Of a stretch of DNA of 6,745 bases, positions 1 through 6,238 are shown one piece after another. The notes beneath the pieces are model-generated. The model had not been told where the DNA came from and searched no databases. It saw only the letters and a list, made by a program, of their open reading frames with translations. A program made the position numbers and the translations under genes. Numbering within the stretch: position 1 is the stretch's first letter; each line of letters begins with the position of its first letter. Origin of the DNA: Nitrospinae bacterium AH_259_B05_G02_I21 (lineage in GTDB: Bacteria > JADFOP01); NCBI GenBank assembly GCA_027717595.1, contig JALLOF010000061.1:1-6745 (forward strand). The letters run 5' to 3'.

Positions 1-197
1 TTGAAGACGAGCCCGGCTATGAAGCTTGAGGCCGAGTCGGTAAGCAGGATGGGGTTTAGCTTCTCGGCGTCGCCGATGGAGCTTACGGTGAGTTGGTTTA
101 TCTTTTTATTGAAGTTGCCTCGAGCCACTAAGAAGGCCACGAGGAAAGCCGCCCCGATGATGAGGGGCATTGCGAAGAGAATCCGTCGGATGCGCAT
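1..197 (-). CDS. Peptide/oligopeptide ABC transporter substrate-binding protein (SBP family 5), N-terminal fragment
   Basis: Sixty-five codons are visible from the ATG at 197-195; the gene leaves the window at base 1. The protein starts with a basic MRIRR stretch and a hydrophobic segment (about residues 6-25), followed by NFNKKINQLTVSSIGDAEKLNPILLTDSASSFIAGLVF. The order 'GDAE.LNPIL.TD.AS..I..LVF' is the characteristic beginning of the mature domain of DppA/OppA-type (family 5) solute-binding proteins, which capture peptides or related solutes outside the cytoplasmic membrane for an ABC importer. There is no lipobox cysteine, so the hydrophobic segment would act as a signal peptide or an uncleaved anchor. 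An in-frame TGA at 203-201 fixes the ATG at 197 as the earliest start; no good Shine-Dalgarno is seen. It follows secG by 37 nt on the same strand and may be a distal operon member. Ligand and the partner permeases cannot be judged from this fragment. Confidence 0.75.
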   Translation of the reverse strand, partial: MRIRRILFAMPLIIGAAFLVAFLVARGNFNKKINQLTVSSIGDAEKLNPILLTDSASSFIAGLVF

Positions 198-234
198 CGA
201 TCAGCGGCCGGGTGGTGGTCCGCCGCTGGAGGGC

Positions 235-546
235 CTACCGGCCGGCAGGGGCCTGCGACGGGGGTGATGGGGGGGGCACGAGAGGTTGGGTCTGGCTCGT
301 TACAATACTGGCCCGCTCCTGCCGGGCTTTGTAGATCGACAGTCCAAAGGATGTCAGCATGAAGATGACCGCCGCCGCTGTGGTGAGCTTGTGCAAGAAG
401 CTGGCTGGACCACGGCTGCCGAAGACCGTCTGGCTGGAACCTCCAAAGGCCGCCCCCATGCTAGCTCCCTTGCCCGTCTGGAGCAGGACGATGGCGATCA
501 GGGCAAAGGAGACGATGATGTGGAGAACGAGGATGATCGTAAGCAT
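235..546 (-). CDS. secG: Preprotein translocase subunit SecG
   Basis: This 103-aa protein is the small accessory subunit of the SecYEG channel in the cytoplasmic membrane, which assists SecA-driven protein export. Two membrane segments are visible (about residues 2-22 and 54-72). Between them is the family signature LLQTGKGASMGAAFGGSSQ (21-39) followed by TVFGSRG (40-46). The C-terminal tail is rich in Pro and Gln (about 84-101), as is common in SecG, and length is normal. The ATG at 546-544 is chosen because it gives the canonical MLTIILVLHI start and is preceded by AAAGGG seven bases upstream. An open frame continues 30 codons further up, but it runs inside tpiA and resembles nothing. The Shine-Dalgarno is formed by the last two codons of tpiA, whose stop is only 4 nt before the ATG, so the genes are probably translationally coupled. 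Confidence 0.96.
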   Translation of the reverse strand: MLTIILVLHIIVSFALIAIVLLQTGKGASMGAAFGGSSQTVFGSRGPASFLHKLTTAAAVIFMLTSFGLSIYKARQERASIVTSQTQPLVPPPSPPSQAPAGR

Positions 547-550
547 CCGG

Positions 551-1309
551 TTACCCTTTGTTGAACCCTGCGATGGCCGCAAAGCTCTCGATCTCGAGGC
601 TGGCCCCGCCGACGAGGGCTCCGTCAATGTTCTCACAGGCCATGAGCTCCCGAATGTTGTCGGGCTTCACGCTACCACCATATAGGATGCGCGTCGTTTG
701 AGCAAGGCCCTCGCCGTACCGCTCGGCCAGGGTCTGGCCTATGAAGTGGTGGACCTCTTCGGCCTGCTCGGGGGTGGCCGTCACTCCTGTCCCGATGGCC
801 CAGACCGGTTCATAGGCGATGACGACGCTTCCTATCTGGTCGGCCCCGGCGTTGGTCAGCCCGCCCTCTAGCTGGCTGGTCACGACCTCGAAGGTCTGGC
901 CGGCCTGGCGCTGCTCCAGGGTTTCGCCGATGCAGACAATGGGGTGGAGCCCTGCGGCCAGGGCGGCGAAGAGGCGCCGGTTCACGGTCTCGTCGGTCTC
1001 GCCGAAATATTGGCGCCGCTCGGAGTGGCCGATGATGACGAGGCTGCAGCCGGCTTCGGCGAGCATCGGCCCGCTGGTCTCACCCGTGTAGGCCCCGCTT
1101 TCCTCCCAGAAGATGTTCTGGGCGGCCAGACGGATGGGTCCCCCCTTTAGGACCTCGGCGACCGGGTGCAAGGCGGTGAACGGTGGGGCCACGGCGACCT
1201 CGACCCCGTTCACCTCTCCGATGGCTTCGAGCAGCCCTCGGGCGAAGTCCACCGATTCGCGGACCGTCTTGTGCATCTTCCAATTCCCGGCGATGAGGGG
1301 GATCCTCAT
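551..1309 (-). CDS. tpiA: Triosephosphate isomerase
   Basis: This 252-aa cytoplasmic TIM-barrel enzyme interconverts dihydroxyacetone phosphate and glyceraldehyde 3-phosphate in glycolysis and gluconeogenesis. All active-site landmarks are present: AGNWKMHK with Asn9 and Lys11, the catalytic His95 in IIGHSERR, and the catalytic Glu167 in [11 protein letters not shown], which leads into the flexible loop 6. The phosphate-binding YGGSV (210-214) and GALVGGASL (230-238) are also intact. Length is typical of bacterial enzymes. The ATG at 1309 gives the expected [12 protein letters not shown] start, and a GGGAGGG ribosome-binding site lies 8 nt upstream. That site is made from the last codons of pgk, whose TAG ends 4 nt before the tpiA start. 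This arrangement supports cotranscription and translational coupling with pgk upstream and secG downstream. Confidence 0.98.
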   Translation of the reverse strand: MRIPLIAGNWKMHKTVRESVDFARGLLEAIGEVNGVEVAVAPPFTALHPVAEVLKGGPIRLAAQNIFWEESGAYTGETSGPMLAEAGCSLVIIGHSERRQYFGETDETVNRRLFAALAAGLHPIVCIGETLEQRQAGQTFEVVTSQLEGGLTNAGADQIGSVVIAYEPVWAIGTGVTATPEQAEEVHHFIGQTLAERYGEGLAQTTRILYGGSVKPDNIRELMACENIDGALVGGASLEIESFAAIAGFNKG

Positions 1310-1313
1310 GCGT

Positions 1314-2504
1314 CTATCCCTCCCGATCGTTGAGGGCTGCGACGCCGGGCAGCTCCTCGCCCTCGAGGAACTTGAGGCTAGCCCCGCCCCCCGTGCAGAT
1401 GTGACCTATGCGGTCGGCAAGACCGGCGGCGTGGACGGCCGCTACGGTGTCGCCCCCGCCGATCACGCTAACGGCTCCACTGGCGGCCACGGCCTCGGCG
1501 ATGGCCCTCGTGCCGGCAGCGAATGCCTCGATCTCAAAGACGCCCATCGGCCCGTTCCACAGAATAGTCTTGGCCCCGGCAATCACCTCTTTGTAGGCAG
1601 CCGTCGTCGTGGGTCCGATATCGAGGCCCATGAAGCCTTCGGGAATGGCCGGCCCCTCGGTGACGGCGGTCTTGGCGTCGGGGGCGACCTTTTCTCCGGC
1701 CAGGTGGTCGAGCGGCAGCCGCAGGTCGACCTTTCGCTCTTCGGCATGCTTGAGGGTGACCGCCGCGACGTCGAGCCTGTCGTCTTCCACTAAGGAGTTG
1801 CCCACGGAGACGGCCTTGGTCTTGAGAAAGGTGTAGGCCATGGCCCCGCCTATGAGGAACGTGTCGACCTTCTCCAGCAGATGGTCGATCACGCCGATCT
1901 TGCCCGAGACTTTCACCCCGCCGAGGATGGCGACGAACGGCGATTCGTGCCCGTGGAGGAGGCGGTGGAGCGCGGCCAGCTCGGCCTCCAGCAAGAGGCC
2001 GGCCACTGCCGGCTGGAGGAACTTGGTGATGCCAGTGGTGGAGGCGTGGGCCCGGTGTGCGGTCCCGAAGGCGTCGTTGACGTAGAGCTCGCCGAGGGCG
2101 GCCAGCTCGCGGCAAAACGCCTCGTCGTTCGCTTCCTCGCTGGCGTGGAAGCGGAGGTTCTCCAGCAAGAGGACGTCGCCTTCGGCCAGGGCTTCTGCCT
2201 GCTGGCGGACGCCGTCGCCCGTGCAGTCGCTGGCCACCGACACGGGCCGCCGAAGGAGGCTCGCCAACCTCTCGCCCACGGGCTTGAGGCTCATCCCCGG
2301 CTGGGGTTGTCCTTTCGGGCGGCCGAGGTGTGAGGCCAGGATGAGCCTGGCACCGTGCGTAATCAGGTATTCGATGGTCGGCAATGTGGCACGGATGCGG
2401 GTGTCGTCGCTGACCTGTCCGTTGTCATCCAGAGGGACGTTGAAATCCACCCGGACGAAGGCCCGTTTGCCTTTGAGGTCCACGGCCTTGATGGTTTTTT
2501 TCAT
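1314..2504 (-). CDS. pgk: Phosphoglycerate kinase
   Basis: This 396-aa two-domain cytoplasmic kinase transfers the acyl phosphate of 1,3-bisphosphoglycerate to ADP, giving 3-phosphoglycerate and ATP; the reaction is reversible. The N-terminal domain has [10 protein letters not shown] (17-26), Arg36, ASHLGRPKG (57-65), LLENLRFH (113-120) and [15 protein letters not shown] (141-155), which bind 3-phosphoglycerate. The C-terminal domain has [10 protein letters not shown] (193-202, with Lys198), DIGPTT (295-300), WNGPMGVFE (316-324) and [11 protein letters not shown] (347-357), which bind nucleotide. Length is normal. The ATG at 2504 gives the canonical [21 protein letters not shown] start; the frame stays open for 36 more codons into gap, but that extension is basic low-complexity sequence and is not part of the family. 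The Shine-Dalgarno is weak (AAGGG about 12 nt upstream). The enzyme sits 47 nt after gap and 4 nt before tpiA. Confidence 0.98.
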   Translation of the reverse strand: MKKTIKAVDLKGKRAFVRVDFNVPLDDNGQVSDDTRIRATLPTIEYLITHGARLILASHLGRPKGQPQPGMSLKPVGERLASLLRRPVSVASDCTGDGVRQQAEALAEGDVLLLENLRFHASEEANDEAFCRELAALGELYVNDAFGTAHRAHASTTGITKFLQPAVAGLLLEAELAALHRLLHGHESPFVAILGGVKVSGKIGVIDHLLEKVDTFLIGGAMAYTFLKTKAVSVGNSLVEDDRLDVAAVTLKHAEERKVDLRLPLDHLAGEKVAPDAKTAVTEGPAIPEGFMGLDIGPTTTAAYKEVIAGAKTILWNGPMGVFEIEAFAAGTRAIAEAVAASGAVSVIGGGDTVAAVHAAGLADRIGHICTGGGASLKFLEGEELPGVAALNDREG

Positions 2505-2523
2505 GGAACCCGGCCCTTGGTCG

Positions 2524-2549
2524 CGCCGCCGTGTTGTGCGTTGGCGGCG
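2524..2549 (-). other. GC-rich hairpin in the gap-pgk intergenic gap
   Basis: Within the 47 nt between the gap stop and the pgk start there is a perfect 7-bp stem, CGCCGCC (2524-2530) with GGCGGCG (2543-2549), separated by a 12-nt loop. No T-run follows it on the minus strand, so it does not look like an efficient intrinsic terminator. Such intercistronic hairpins often mark processing or 3' stabilisation points in polycistronic mRNAs, which would let gap mRNA accumulate more than pgk-tpiA mRNA. That role is inference. Confidence 0.35.
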
Positions 2550-2551
2550 GG

Positions 2552-3559
2552 CTAGAGCCCCTGGGCAGAGATGTACTCGATCAGGTCCACCACCCGTACA
2601 GAGTAGGCCCACTCGTTGTCGTACCAGGCAAGCACCTTGACCATCTTTTTGTCGATGACCCGGGTGGACTCTGCATCCACGATGGAGGAGCGGGGGTCGC
2701 CGTTGAAGTCGATGGAGACCAGCGGCTCTTCGCTGATGCCGAGAATCCCCTCCAGCTCCCCGTCGGCTGCGGCCCTGAATGCGTCCAAGACCTCTTCGGT
2801 CGTGACCTCGTTTTCGAGCTCAGCCACGAAGTCCACCAGCGAGACGTTAGGCGTCGGGACCCGGATGGCCATCCCGTCGAGCTTGCCCTTGAGCTCCGGC
2901 AGGACCTCGGCCACCGCCGTCGCCGCCCCGGTCGTGGTGGGAATCATCGAGAGGGCCCCCGCCCGGGCCCTCCTAAGATCGCTGTGGGGGAGGTCGAGGA
3001 TGCGCTGGTCGTTGGTGTAGGCGTGGGTTGTGGTCATGAGGCCGTGGACGATGCCGAAGTTCTCGTTCAAGACCTTCGCCACAGGCGCCAGGCAGTTGGT
3101 GGTGCACGAGGCGTTGGAGACGATGTGATGTTTGGTCTTGTCGTAGGAGCCTTCGTTGGCCCCGATGACGATGGTGAGGTCGGGCTTCTTGGCCGGGGCG
3201 GTGATGATTACCTTCTTCGCCCCCGCTTCCAAGTGCCTGCCGGCTCCCTCTCGGTCCCGGAAAATGCCCGTCGACTCGACGACGACTTCGACCCCGAGGG
3301 TTTTCCAGGGAAGATCGGCGGGGTCGCGCTCGGCGAACACCTTGACGGGCCTGTCATTTATGACGATGGAGCTGTCGGCAACACTGACCGTGCCGGGAAA
3401 CACGCCGTGGATGCTGTCGTATTTGAACAGGTGGGCCAGCGTTTTGGCATCGGTGATGTCGTTGACTGCCACCACATCGATCGCCTCGCGCTCGAGCGCT
3501 GCGCGCAGCACGATGCGTCCTATGCGACCGAATCCGTTGATACCCACCGTGACCGCCAT
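2552..3559 (-). CDS. gap: Type I glyceraldehyde-3-phosphate dehydrogenase
   Basis: This 335-aa cytoplasmic enzyme oxidises and phosphorylates glyceraldehyde 3-phosphate to 1,3-bisphosphoglycerate using a nicotinamide cofactor, supplying the substrate of Pgk encoded next to it. The Rossmann motif [10 protein letters not shown] is at 6-15. Asp34 in VNDITD is at the position that favours NAD over NADP in this family. The catalytic SNASCTTNC gives Cys152, and His179 in [10 protein letters not shown] activates it. [18 protein letters not shown] (196-213) and Arg233 in [10 protein letters not shown] bind substrate phosphates, and the C-terminal WYDNEW motif is intact. Length is normal. The ATG at 3559 is supported by AGGAGG located about 10 nt upstream. 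It is the first gene of gap-pgk-tpiA-secG, preceded by a long leader and a strong promoter candidate (see 3615-3662 and 3733-3761). NAD preference is inferred from Asp34 only. Confidence 0.98.
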   Translation of the reverse strand: MAVTVGINGFGRIGRIVLRAALEREAIDVVAVNDITDAKTLAHLFKYDSIHGVFPGTVSVADSSIVINDRPVKVFAERDPADLPWKTLGVEVVVESTGIFRDREGAGRHLEAGAKKVIITAPAKKPDLTIVIGANEGSYDKTKHHIVSNASCTTNCLAPVAKVLNENFGIVHGLMTTTHAYTNDQRILDLPHSDLRRARAGALSMIPTTTGAATAVAEVLPELKGKLDGMAIRVPTPNVSLVDFVAELENEVTTEEVLDAFRAAADGELEGILGISEEPLVSIDFNGDPRSSIVDAESTRVIDKKMVKVLAWYDNEWAYSVRVVDLIEYISAQGL

Positions 3560-3614
3560 GGTGCGCTTCCTCCTGTCAGAGGACGGGATGAGAGACGTCA
3601 GTGATTAAAAGACC

Positions 3615-3662
3615 GCCAACCTCGTCGGCCACACAAATTCAGCCGAGGCAACAACCTCGGCT
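3615..3662 (-). promoter_or_regulatory. Two-hairpin leader of the gap operon (attenuator-like, or comF terminator)
   Basis: Read on the minus strand, the first hairpin is AGCCGAGG (3662-3655) with CCTCGGCT (3648-3641), a perfect 8-bp stem around a 6-nt loop. Seven nucleotides after the first complete repeat arm region comes a second, GCCGAC (3629-3624) with GTTGGC (3620-3615), six pairs with one G-U and a 3-nt loop. Two bases later a short T-rich run, TCTTTT (3612-3607), follows, as in a weak intrinsic terminator. The 3' arm of hairpin 1 can instead pair with the 5' part of hairpin 2 (TCGGC 3646-3642 with GCCGA 3629-3625, or CCTCG 3648-3644 with CGAGG 3624-3620). Those pairings exclude both hairpins. 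The element lies between the promoter at 3761-3733 and gap. The two readings, attenuation of gap or termination of comF transcripts, cannot be separated from sequence alone. Confidence 0.35.
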
Positions 3663-3732
3663 TCCCGGGGTTTCATCTGGATGGGTTTGGGGCATGAAAT
3701 CGGCCATTGTGGCTGCCTGGGAGACGGGCCGT

Positions 3733-3761
3733 ATTCTCGTATAGGGTTCGGGCCTTGTCAA
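3733..3761 (-). promoter_or_regulatory. Sigma70-type promoter for gap-pgk-tpiA-secG
   Basis: A perfect TTGACA -35 box (3761-3756) is followed after 17 nt by GAGAAT (3738-3733, four of six matches to TATAAT including A2 and T6). The predicted start is near 3726, giving a leader of about 165 nt before gap. It lies just after the comF stop at 3774. The -35 is the centre of a 13-bp palindrome, GCCTTG-A-CAAGGC (3764-3752), that could also be an operator. Confidence 0.6.
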
Positions 3762-3773
3762 GGCTTTTTGGCC

Positions 3774-4571
3774 CTACTCGGCCCGGGCCGCCGTGTAGAC
3801 GTAGACGGCGCTCGCCCCTGCCCTGGTGAGGACCCGGGCCGCCTCCCGGGCCGTGGCTCCCGTGGTGAGGACGTCGTCGATCAGCAGCACCGTGCGGCCC
3901 TCGGGTCTGACCCAGGGGGCCAGGCCGAAGGCATTCCGGACGTTGGCGCGGCGCCCGGCCCGACTGAGGCGGCTCTGCGGTGGGGTCGGTCGGATTCTTC
4001 GGAGCCAAAGCCGAAGAGGCCAGCCAGCATTCCGGGCGACCTCCCGGGCCATGAGGACCGCCTGGTCGAGTTCCCGCTCCAAAAATCGCTCGGTGTGAAG
4101 AGGGATGGGGACGACGGCGTCGGGCACGAACTCCCCGAAGAGGCTCGGGTACGCTTCGGCGAGCAAGCCCGCCAAGGCGAAGGCCGCCTGGGCGTTGGAG
4201 CGGTATTTCATCAGCAACACCAGGTTCTTGAGGTGTCCCCGGTACAGACCAACGGCCCTCGCCGCAAGGAACGGGGGCGGGTGGGTGCGGCACAGGCCGC
4301 ACAGGGCTCCCTCAGCCACGAAGGACTCCCCAAAGGTCCAAAACGGCTGGCCGCACGTATCGCACAGCGGGCCGTGGTAGCGTACGACCTGCCCGGCGCA
4401 GGCGGAGCAGAGGTAGGTATTGGGCCGGTCGGGCAGGAAGGCTTCACAGGTCAGGCATTTGCGGGGAAACAGGGAATCGGAGATCAGCCGGCCGAGACTC
4501 ACCGCTGTCCGCTGGAACGTGCGCAGAGCTCGACGTGAGCGAAGGGGAACGAGGGTATCGTGGCTGGTCAT
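3774..4571 (-). CDS. comF: ComF family protein (zinc-ribbon phosphoribosyltransferase-like)
   Basis: This 265-aa protein belongs to the ComF/GntX family: an N-terminal zinc-binding part joined to a type I phosphoribosyltransferase fold. ComF is needed for DNA uptake in naturally competent bacteria, but the family is also widespread in bacteria not known to be competent, and its chemistry is unsettled. Four CxxC pairs are visible (Cys39/42, 55/58, 70/73 in CDTCGQPF, and 91/94). The family core VVPIPLHTERFLERELDQA (153-171) follows, with the usual N of the 'FNQA' signature replaced by D. QSRLSRAGRRANVRNAF (199-215) and the PRPP loop VLLIDDVLTTGAT (228-240) are intact. Length is slightly above average because of about 30 basic N-terminal residues. 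The ATG at 4571 lacks a convincing Shine-Dalgarno. The gene stands 136 nt after the small exported-protein gene, and nothing competence-related is next to it. Confidence 0.9.
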   Translation of the reverse strand: MTSHDTLVPLRSRRALRTFQRTAVSLGRLISDSLFPRKCLTCEAFLPDRPNTYLCSACAGQVVRYHGPLCDTCGQPFWTFGESFVAEGALCGLCRTHPPPFLAARAVGLYRGHLKNLVLLMKYRSNAQAAFALAGLLAEAYPSLFGEFVPDAVVPIPLHTERFLERELDQAVLMAREVARNAGWPLRLWLRRIRPTPPQSRLSRAGRRANVRNAFGLAPWVRPEGRTVLLIDDVLTTGATAREAARVLTRAGASAVYVYTAARAE

Positions 4572-4707
4572 GGGGATGGGGGGAGTTGGTGGCCGTGGAT
4601 GCCCGTCGGGGGGCCAACGTGCTTGAGCCCGCCCGCGGGACGGGGCCGGTCACAAGAGGCCTGCGTGGTGCCAGGTAGGGTGGTCGTCGCTCGAGGAGAG
4701 GCCCCCT

Positions 4708-5133
4708 TCAAGGGGTGTCTGCGGTTGGGCTTGCCCCTGTGCAGGTGCATTCGGCTGACAGCGACCCTCCCAGGTCCTTGCTCAGATCGGCAATCGCCTC
4801 TTCGCAGGAGGGCGCAACGCGCTGCTTGAACACCCTGGTGACGGTCTTGCCCGAGGAGCGCTTCCAGGTGCAGTGGACGTTCAAGACCTCTCGCCTGACG
4901 ATGCGCCGCTGGTTGTCCCAGGTCTCCATCTCCCGAAGCCGCCTTGCGCGCTCCAACTCCTTGAGGTACTCCTCCAGCCTCTCCTTTTGATAGATAACCG
5001 ATTCGAGGGGTCCCAGCTGTTCGATGGGATCTTTGGTTGGGGGTTTGGGCAGACTGCGCTGTTGAGCGCCGGCCGAGGGAGGGAGCATAAGGGCTAGGAG
5101 CACCACGGCGAGAAGCGTTCGGGAGAAGGTCAC
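4708..5133 (-). CDS. Small exported protein of unknown function with coiled coil and four cysteines
   Basis: I do not recognise this 141-aa protein. It begins with a clear Sec signal peptide: a basic start, a hydrophobic core LLAVVLLALMLPPSAGA, and a probable signal peptidase I site after Ala23 (AGA/QQ). The mature part opens with a Pro/Lys-rich stretch (27-36). A charged segment likely to be helical or coiled coil follows (about 44-82, rich in Glu, Arg and Leu). The C-terminal part has Cys88 (VHCTW), Cys110 (PSCEEA), Cys129 and Cys131 (ECTCTG), which could form two disulfides or bind a ligand outside the cytoplasm. The GTG start at 5133 is chosen because GGAGG lies 7 nt upstream and the signal peptide begins there. 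A consensus-like promoter at 5221-5192 gives it a leader of about 50 nt. It precedes comF on the same strand; a link in function is not shown. Confidence 0.75.
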   Translation of the reverse strand: MTFSRTLLAVVLLALMLPPSAGAQQRSLPKPPTKDPIEQLGPLESVIYQKERLEEYLKELERARRLREMETWDNQRRIVRREVLNVHCTWKRSSGKTVTRVFKQRVAPSCEEAIADLSKDLGGSLSAECTCTGASPTADTP

Positions 5134-5191
5134 GGGTCGTCCTCCGAGAGCGAGCCCCCCGTAGAAGAGACGTCCCGGGGGGACATGACGA

Positions 5192-5221
5192 ATTATAGGG
5201 ATGGTCAGCGGGCGGGGTCAA
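5192..5221 (-). promoter_or_regulatory. Sigma70-type promoter for the small exported-protein gene
   Basis: TTGACC (5221-5216, five of six) is followed after 18 nt by a perfect TATAAT (5197-5192). The predicted start is near 5185, about 50 nt before the GTG at 5133, and transcription could continue into comF. The -35 box lies in the loop and 3' arm of the hairpin at 5211-5230. A short hairpin, GTCCC with GGGAC around 3 nt (5172-5184), would form at the very 5' end of the transcript. Confidence 0.6.
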
Positions 5222-5230
5222 GCCCCCGCC
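5211..5230 (-). terminator. GC-rich hairpin at the end of the EamA transporter gene (possible terminator)
   Basis: A perfect 7-bp all-GC stem, GGCGGGG with CCCCGCC around a 6-nt loop, begins at the last base of the transporter stop codon (TAG at 5232-5230). Position suggests a transcript end, but no T-run follows on either strand, so it would be an atypical terminator or a 3' stability element. It overlaps the -35 of the next promoter. A second small hairpin (5238-5248) lies just upstream in the last codons of the transporter. Confidence 0.35.
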
Positions 5231-6168
5231 TATCCGCCCCCTTCGGGGAGGGGTGCGGGGGTGGGGTGGCCGCTGTTGACGACGATAATCCCGGTGCCCA
5301 CGCAGACAAGCCCGACCACCAGGGACCAGCCGACCGCCTCTCCAAGCAGGATCGCCCCGCCCATCACGCTGAAGACGGGGGTCAGGAAGACGAAGCTGTG
5401 GAGTTGGGTCGCCAGAGTGCGCTGGACGAGGTGGATGTAGACGACGTAGCAGAACGCCGCGGCCACCAACGACAGGTAGAGAAACGCGACCACGATCAGG
5501 GGGGTGATGTGGTAGCCGTCGCGCCCTTCGAGGGCGAGGGCCACCGTTCCGCCGACAACGGCCACGAAGAGGCTCTGCCAGGTGACCACGCTGGCCGGCG
5601 GCAGGTGGGCCAGGGGCCGCTTGAGCAGGAGGACCTGGAGGGACCAGCCCATGGCCGATAGCACGATCAGACTGTCGCCAAGCATGCCCAACGCATCGAC
5701 CTCCGTCCACCGGGCGGCGAAGAGGACCACCACCCCGGCAAAGGCTACGGTCGTCCCGGACACCTTGCGAGGGGTTAGGGGGTCGCGGTCCAAGAAGAAG
5801 TGGGCCACGAGCAGGACGAAGAATGGTTGCAGGTTGAGAAGAATCGCGGACCGCCCCGCCGTGGTGAACTGCATGCCGACGAAGAGGATCAGCATCTGGG
5901 CGCTCAACAGAAGCCCTGAGACGGCCAGCCACCGGAAGGTCTCCCGGCCGAACCAGAGGCTGAGGCCCCGCCAGCGCAGATACAGCCCGAGGCAGAGCGC
6001 AACCAGGCCAAAACGGAGGGCGGCGAGCCCCATGGGCGGGACGCCGCGCAGACACACCTTGATCGAGATGAAGGAACCGCCCCAGAGAAAGCAAAGGCCC
6101 ACTATGGTCAGGACGCTGAGAGGGTCCAGACGGGGACGCTCGAGGGGTGCGACCCATTGGTTGGTCAA
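5230..6168 (-). CDS. EamA/DMT-superfamily transporter
   Basis: This roughly 312-aa inner-membrane protein has ten predicted membrane segments (about 17-38, 46-65, 79-98, 104-124, 137-151, 161-181, 193-212, 222-244, 255-274, 281-297), the duplicated five-plus-five EamA layout of drug/metabolite transporters such as RhtA/YedA. Signatures include FLWGGSFISIK (27-37), LQPFFVLLVAHFFLDRDPLT (113-132) at the end of the first repeat, and FLTPVFSVMGGAILLGEAV (261-279) in the second. Many relatives export amino acids or other metabolites; the substrate here cannot be told. I prefer the TTG at 6168-6166, because AGGAG (6179-6175) lies 6 nt upstream. The frame is open to a GTG at 6201 (323 aa), but that GTG lacks a well-spaced site and would fall almost at the predicted transcription start. 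The C-terminal tail HPTPAPLPEGGG is low-complexity, translated from a GC-rich inverted-repeat stretch. Confidence 0.9.
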   Translation of the reverse strand: MTNQWVAPLERPRLDPLSVLTIVGLCFLWGGSFISIKVCLRGVPPMGLAALRFGLVALCLGLYLRWRGLSLWFGRETFRWLAVSGLLLSAQMLILFVGMQFTTAGRSAILLNLQPFFVLLVAHFFLDRDPLTPRKVSGTTVAFAGVVVLFAARWTEVDALGMLGDSLIVLSAMGWSLQVLLLKRPLAHLPPASVVTWQSLFVAVVGGTVALALEGRDGYHITPLIVVAFLYLSLVAAAFCYVVYIHLVQRTLATQLHSFVFLTPVFSVMGGAILLGEAVGWSLVVGLVCVGTGIIVVNSGHPTPAPLPEGGG

Positions 6169-6209
6169 CGGTATCTCCTGTCCCGTGGAACGCGACGCCA
6201 CAGCCTCTC

Positions 6210-6238
6210 ATGCTGGCTCCTCCCATGGCCGATGTCAA
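6210..6238 (-). promoter_or_regulatory. Promoter for the EamA transporter gene
   Basis: A perfect TTGACA (6238-6233) is followed after 17 nt by CAGCAT (6215-6210), which keeps A2, A5 and T6 of TATAAT. The predicted start near 6203 gives a leader of about 35 nt to the TTG start at 6168, which independently favours that start over the GTG at 6201. The -10 box is weak, so activity may depend on an activator. Confidence 0.45.

Noticed and set aside
1-267. An 88-codon plus-strand frame at the left edge
   Set aside because: The minus strand here encodes a recognisable substrate-binding protein N-terminus, and the plus-strand peptide is basic low-complexity sequence.
547-636. A 30-residue N-terminal extension of SecG
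   Set aside because: It lies inside tpiA, precedes the first membrane segment with unrelated sequence, and the internal ATG has a well-placed ribosome-binding site.
2505-2612. A 36-residue N-terminal extension of Pgk
   Set aside because: It overlaps the end of gap, is Arg-rich and unlike any Pgk; the family start is [13 protein letters not shown] at 2504.
2531-3604. A 357-codon open frame on the plus strand opposite gap
   Set aside because: It is antisense to the unmistakable GAPDH gene and its sequence (Gly/Val/Asp-rich) is what the complementary strand of that gene gives. No promoter or ribosome-binding site supports it.
4572-4707. A separate promoter or terminator between the exported-protein gene and comF
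   Set aside because: Only scattered GC-rich short repeats (for example a palindrome at 4703-4715) were found; no box pair with correct spacing and no T-run.
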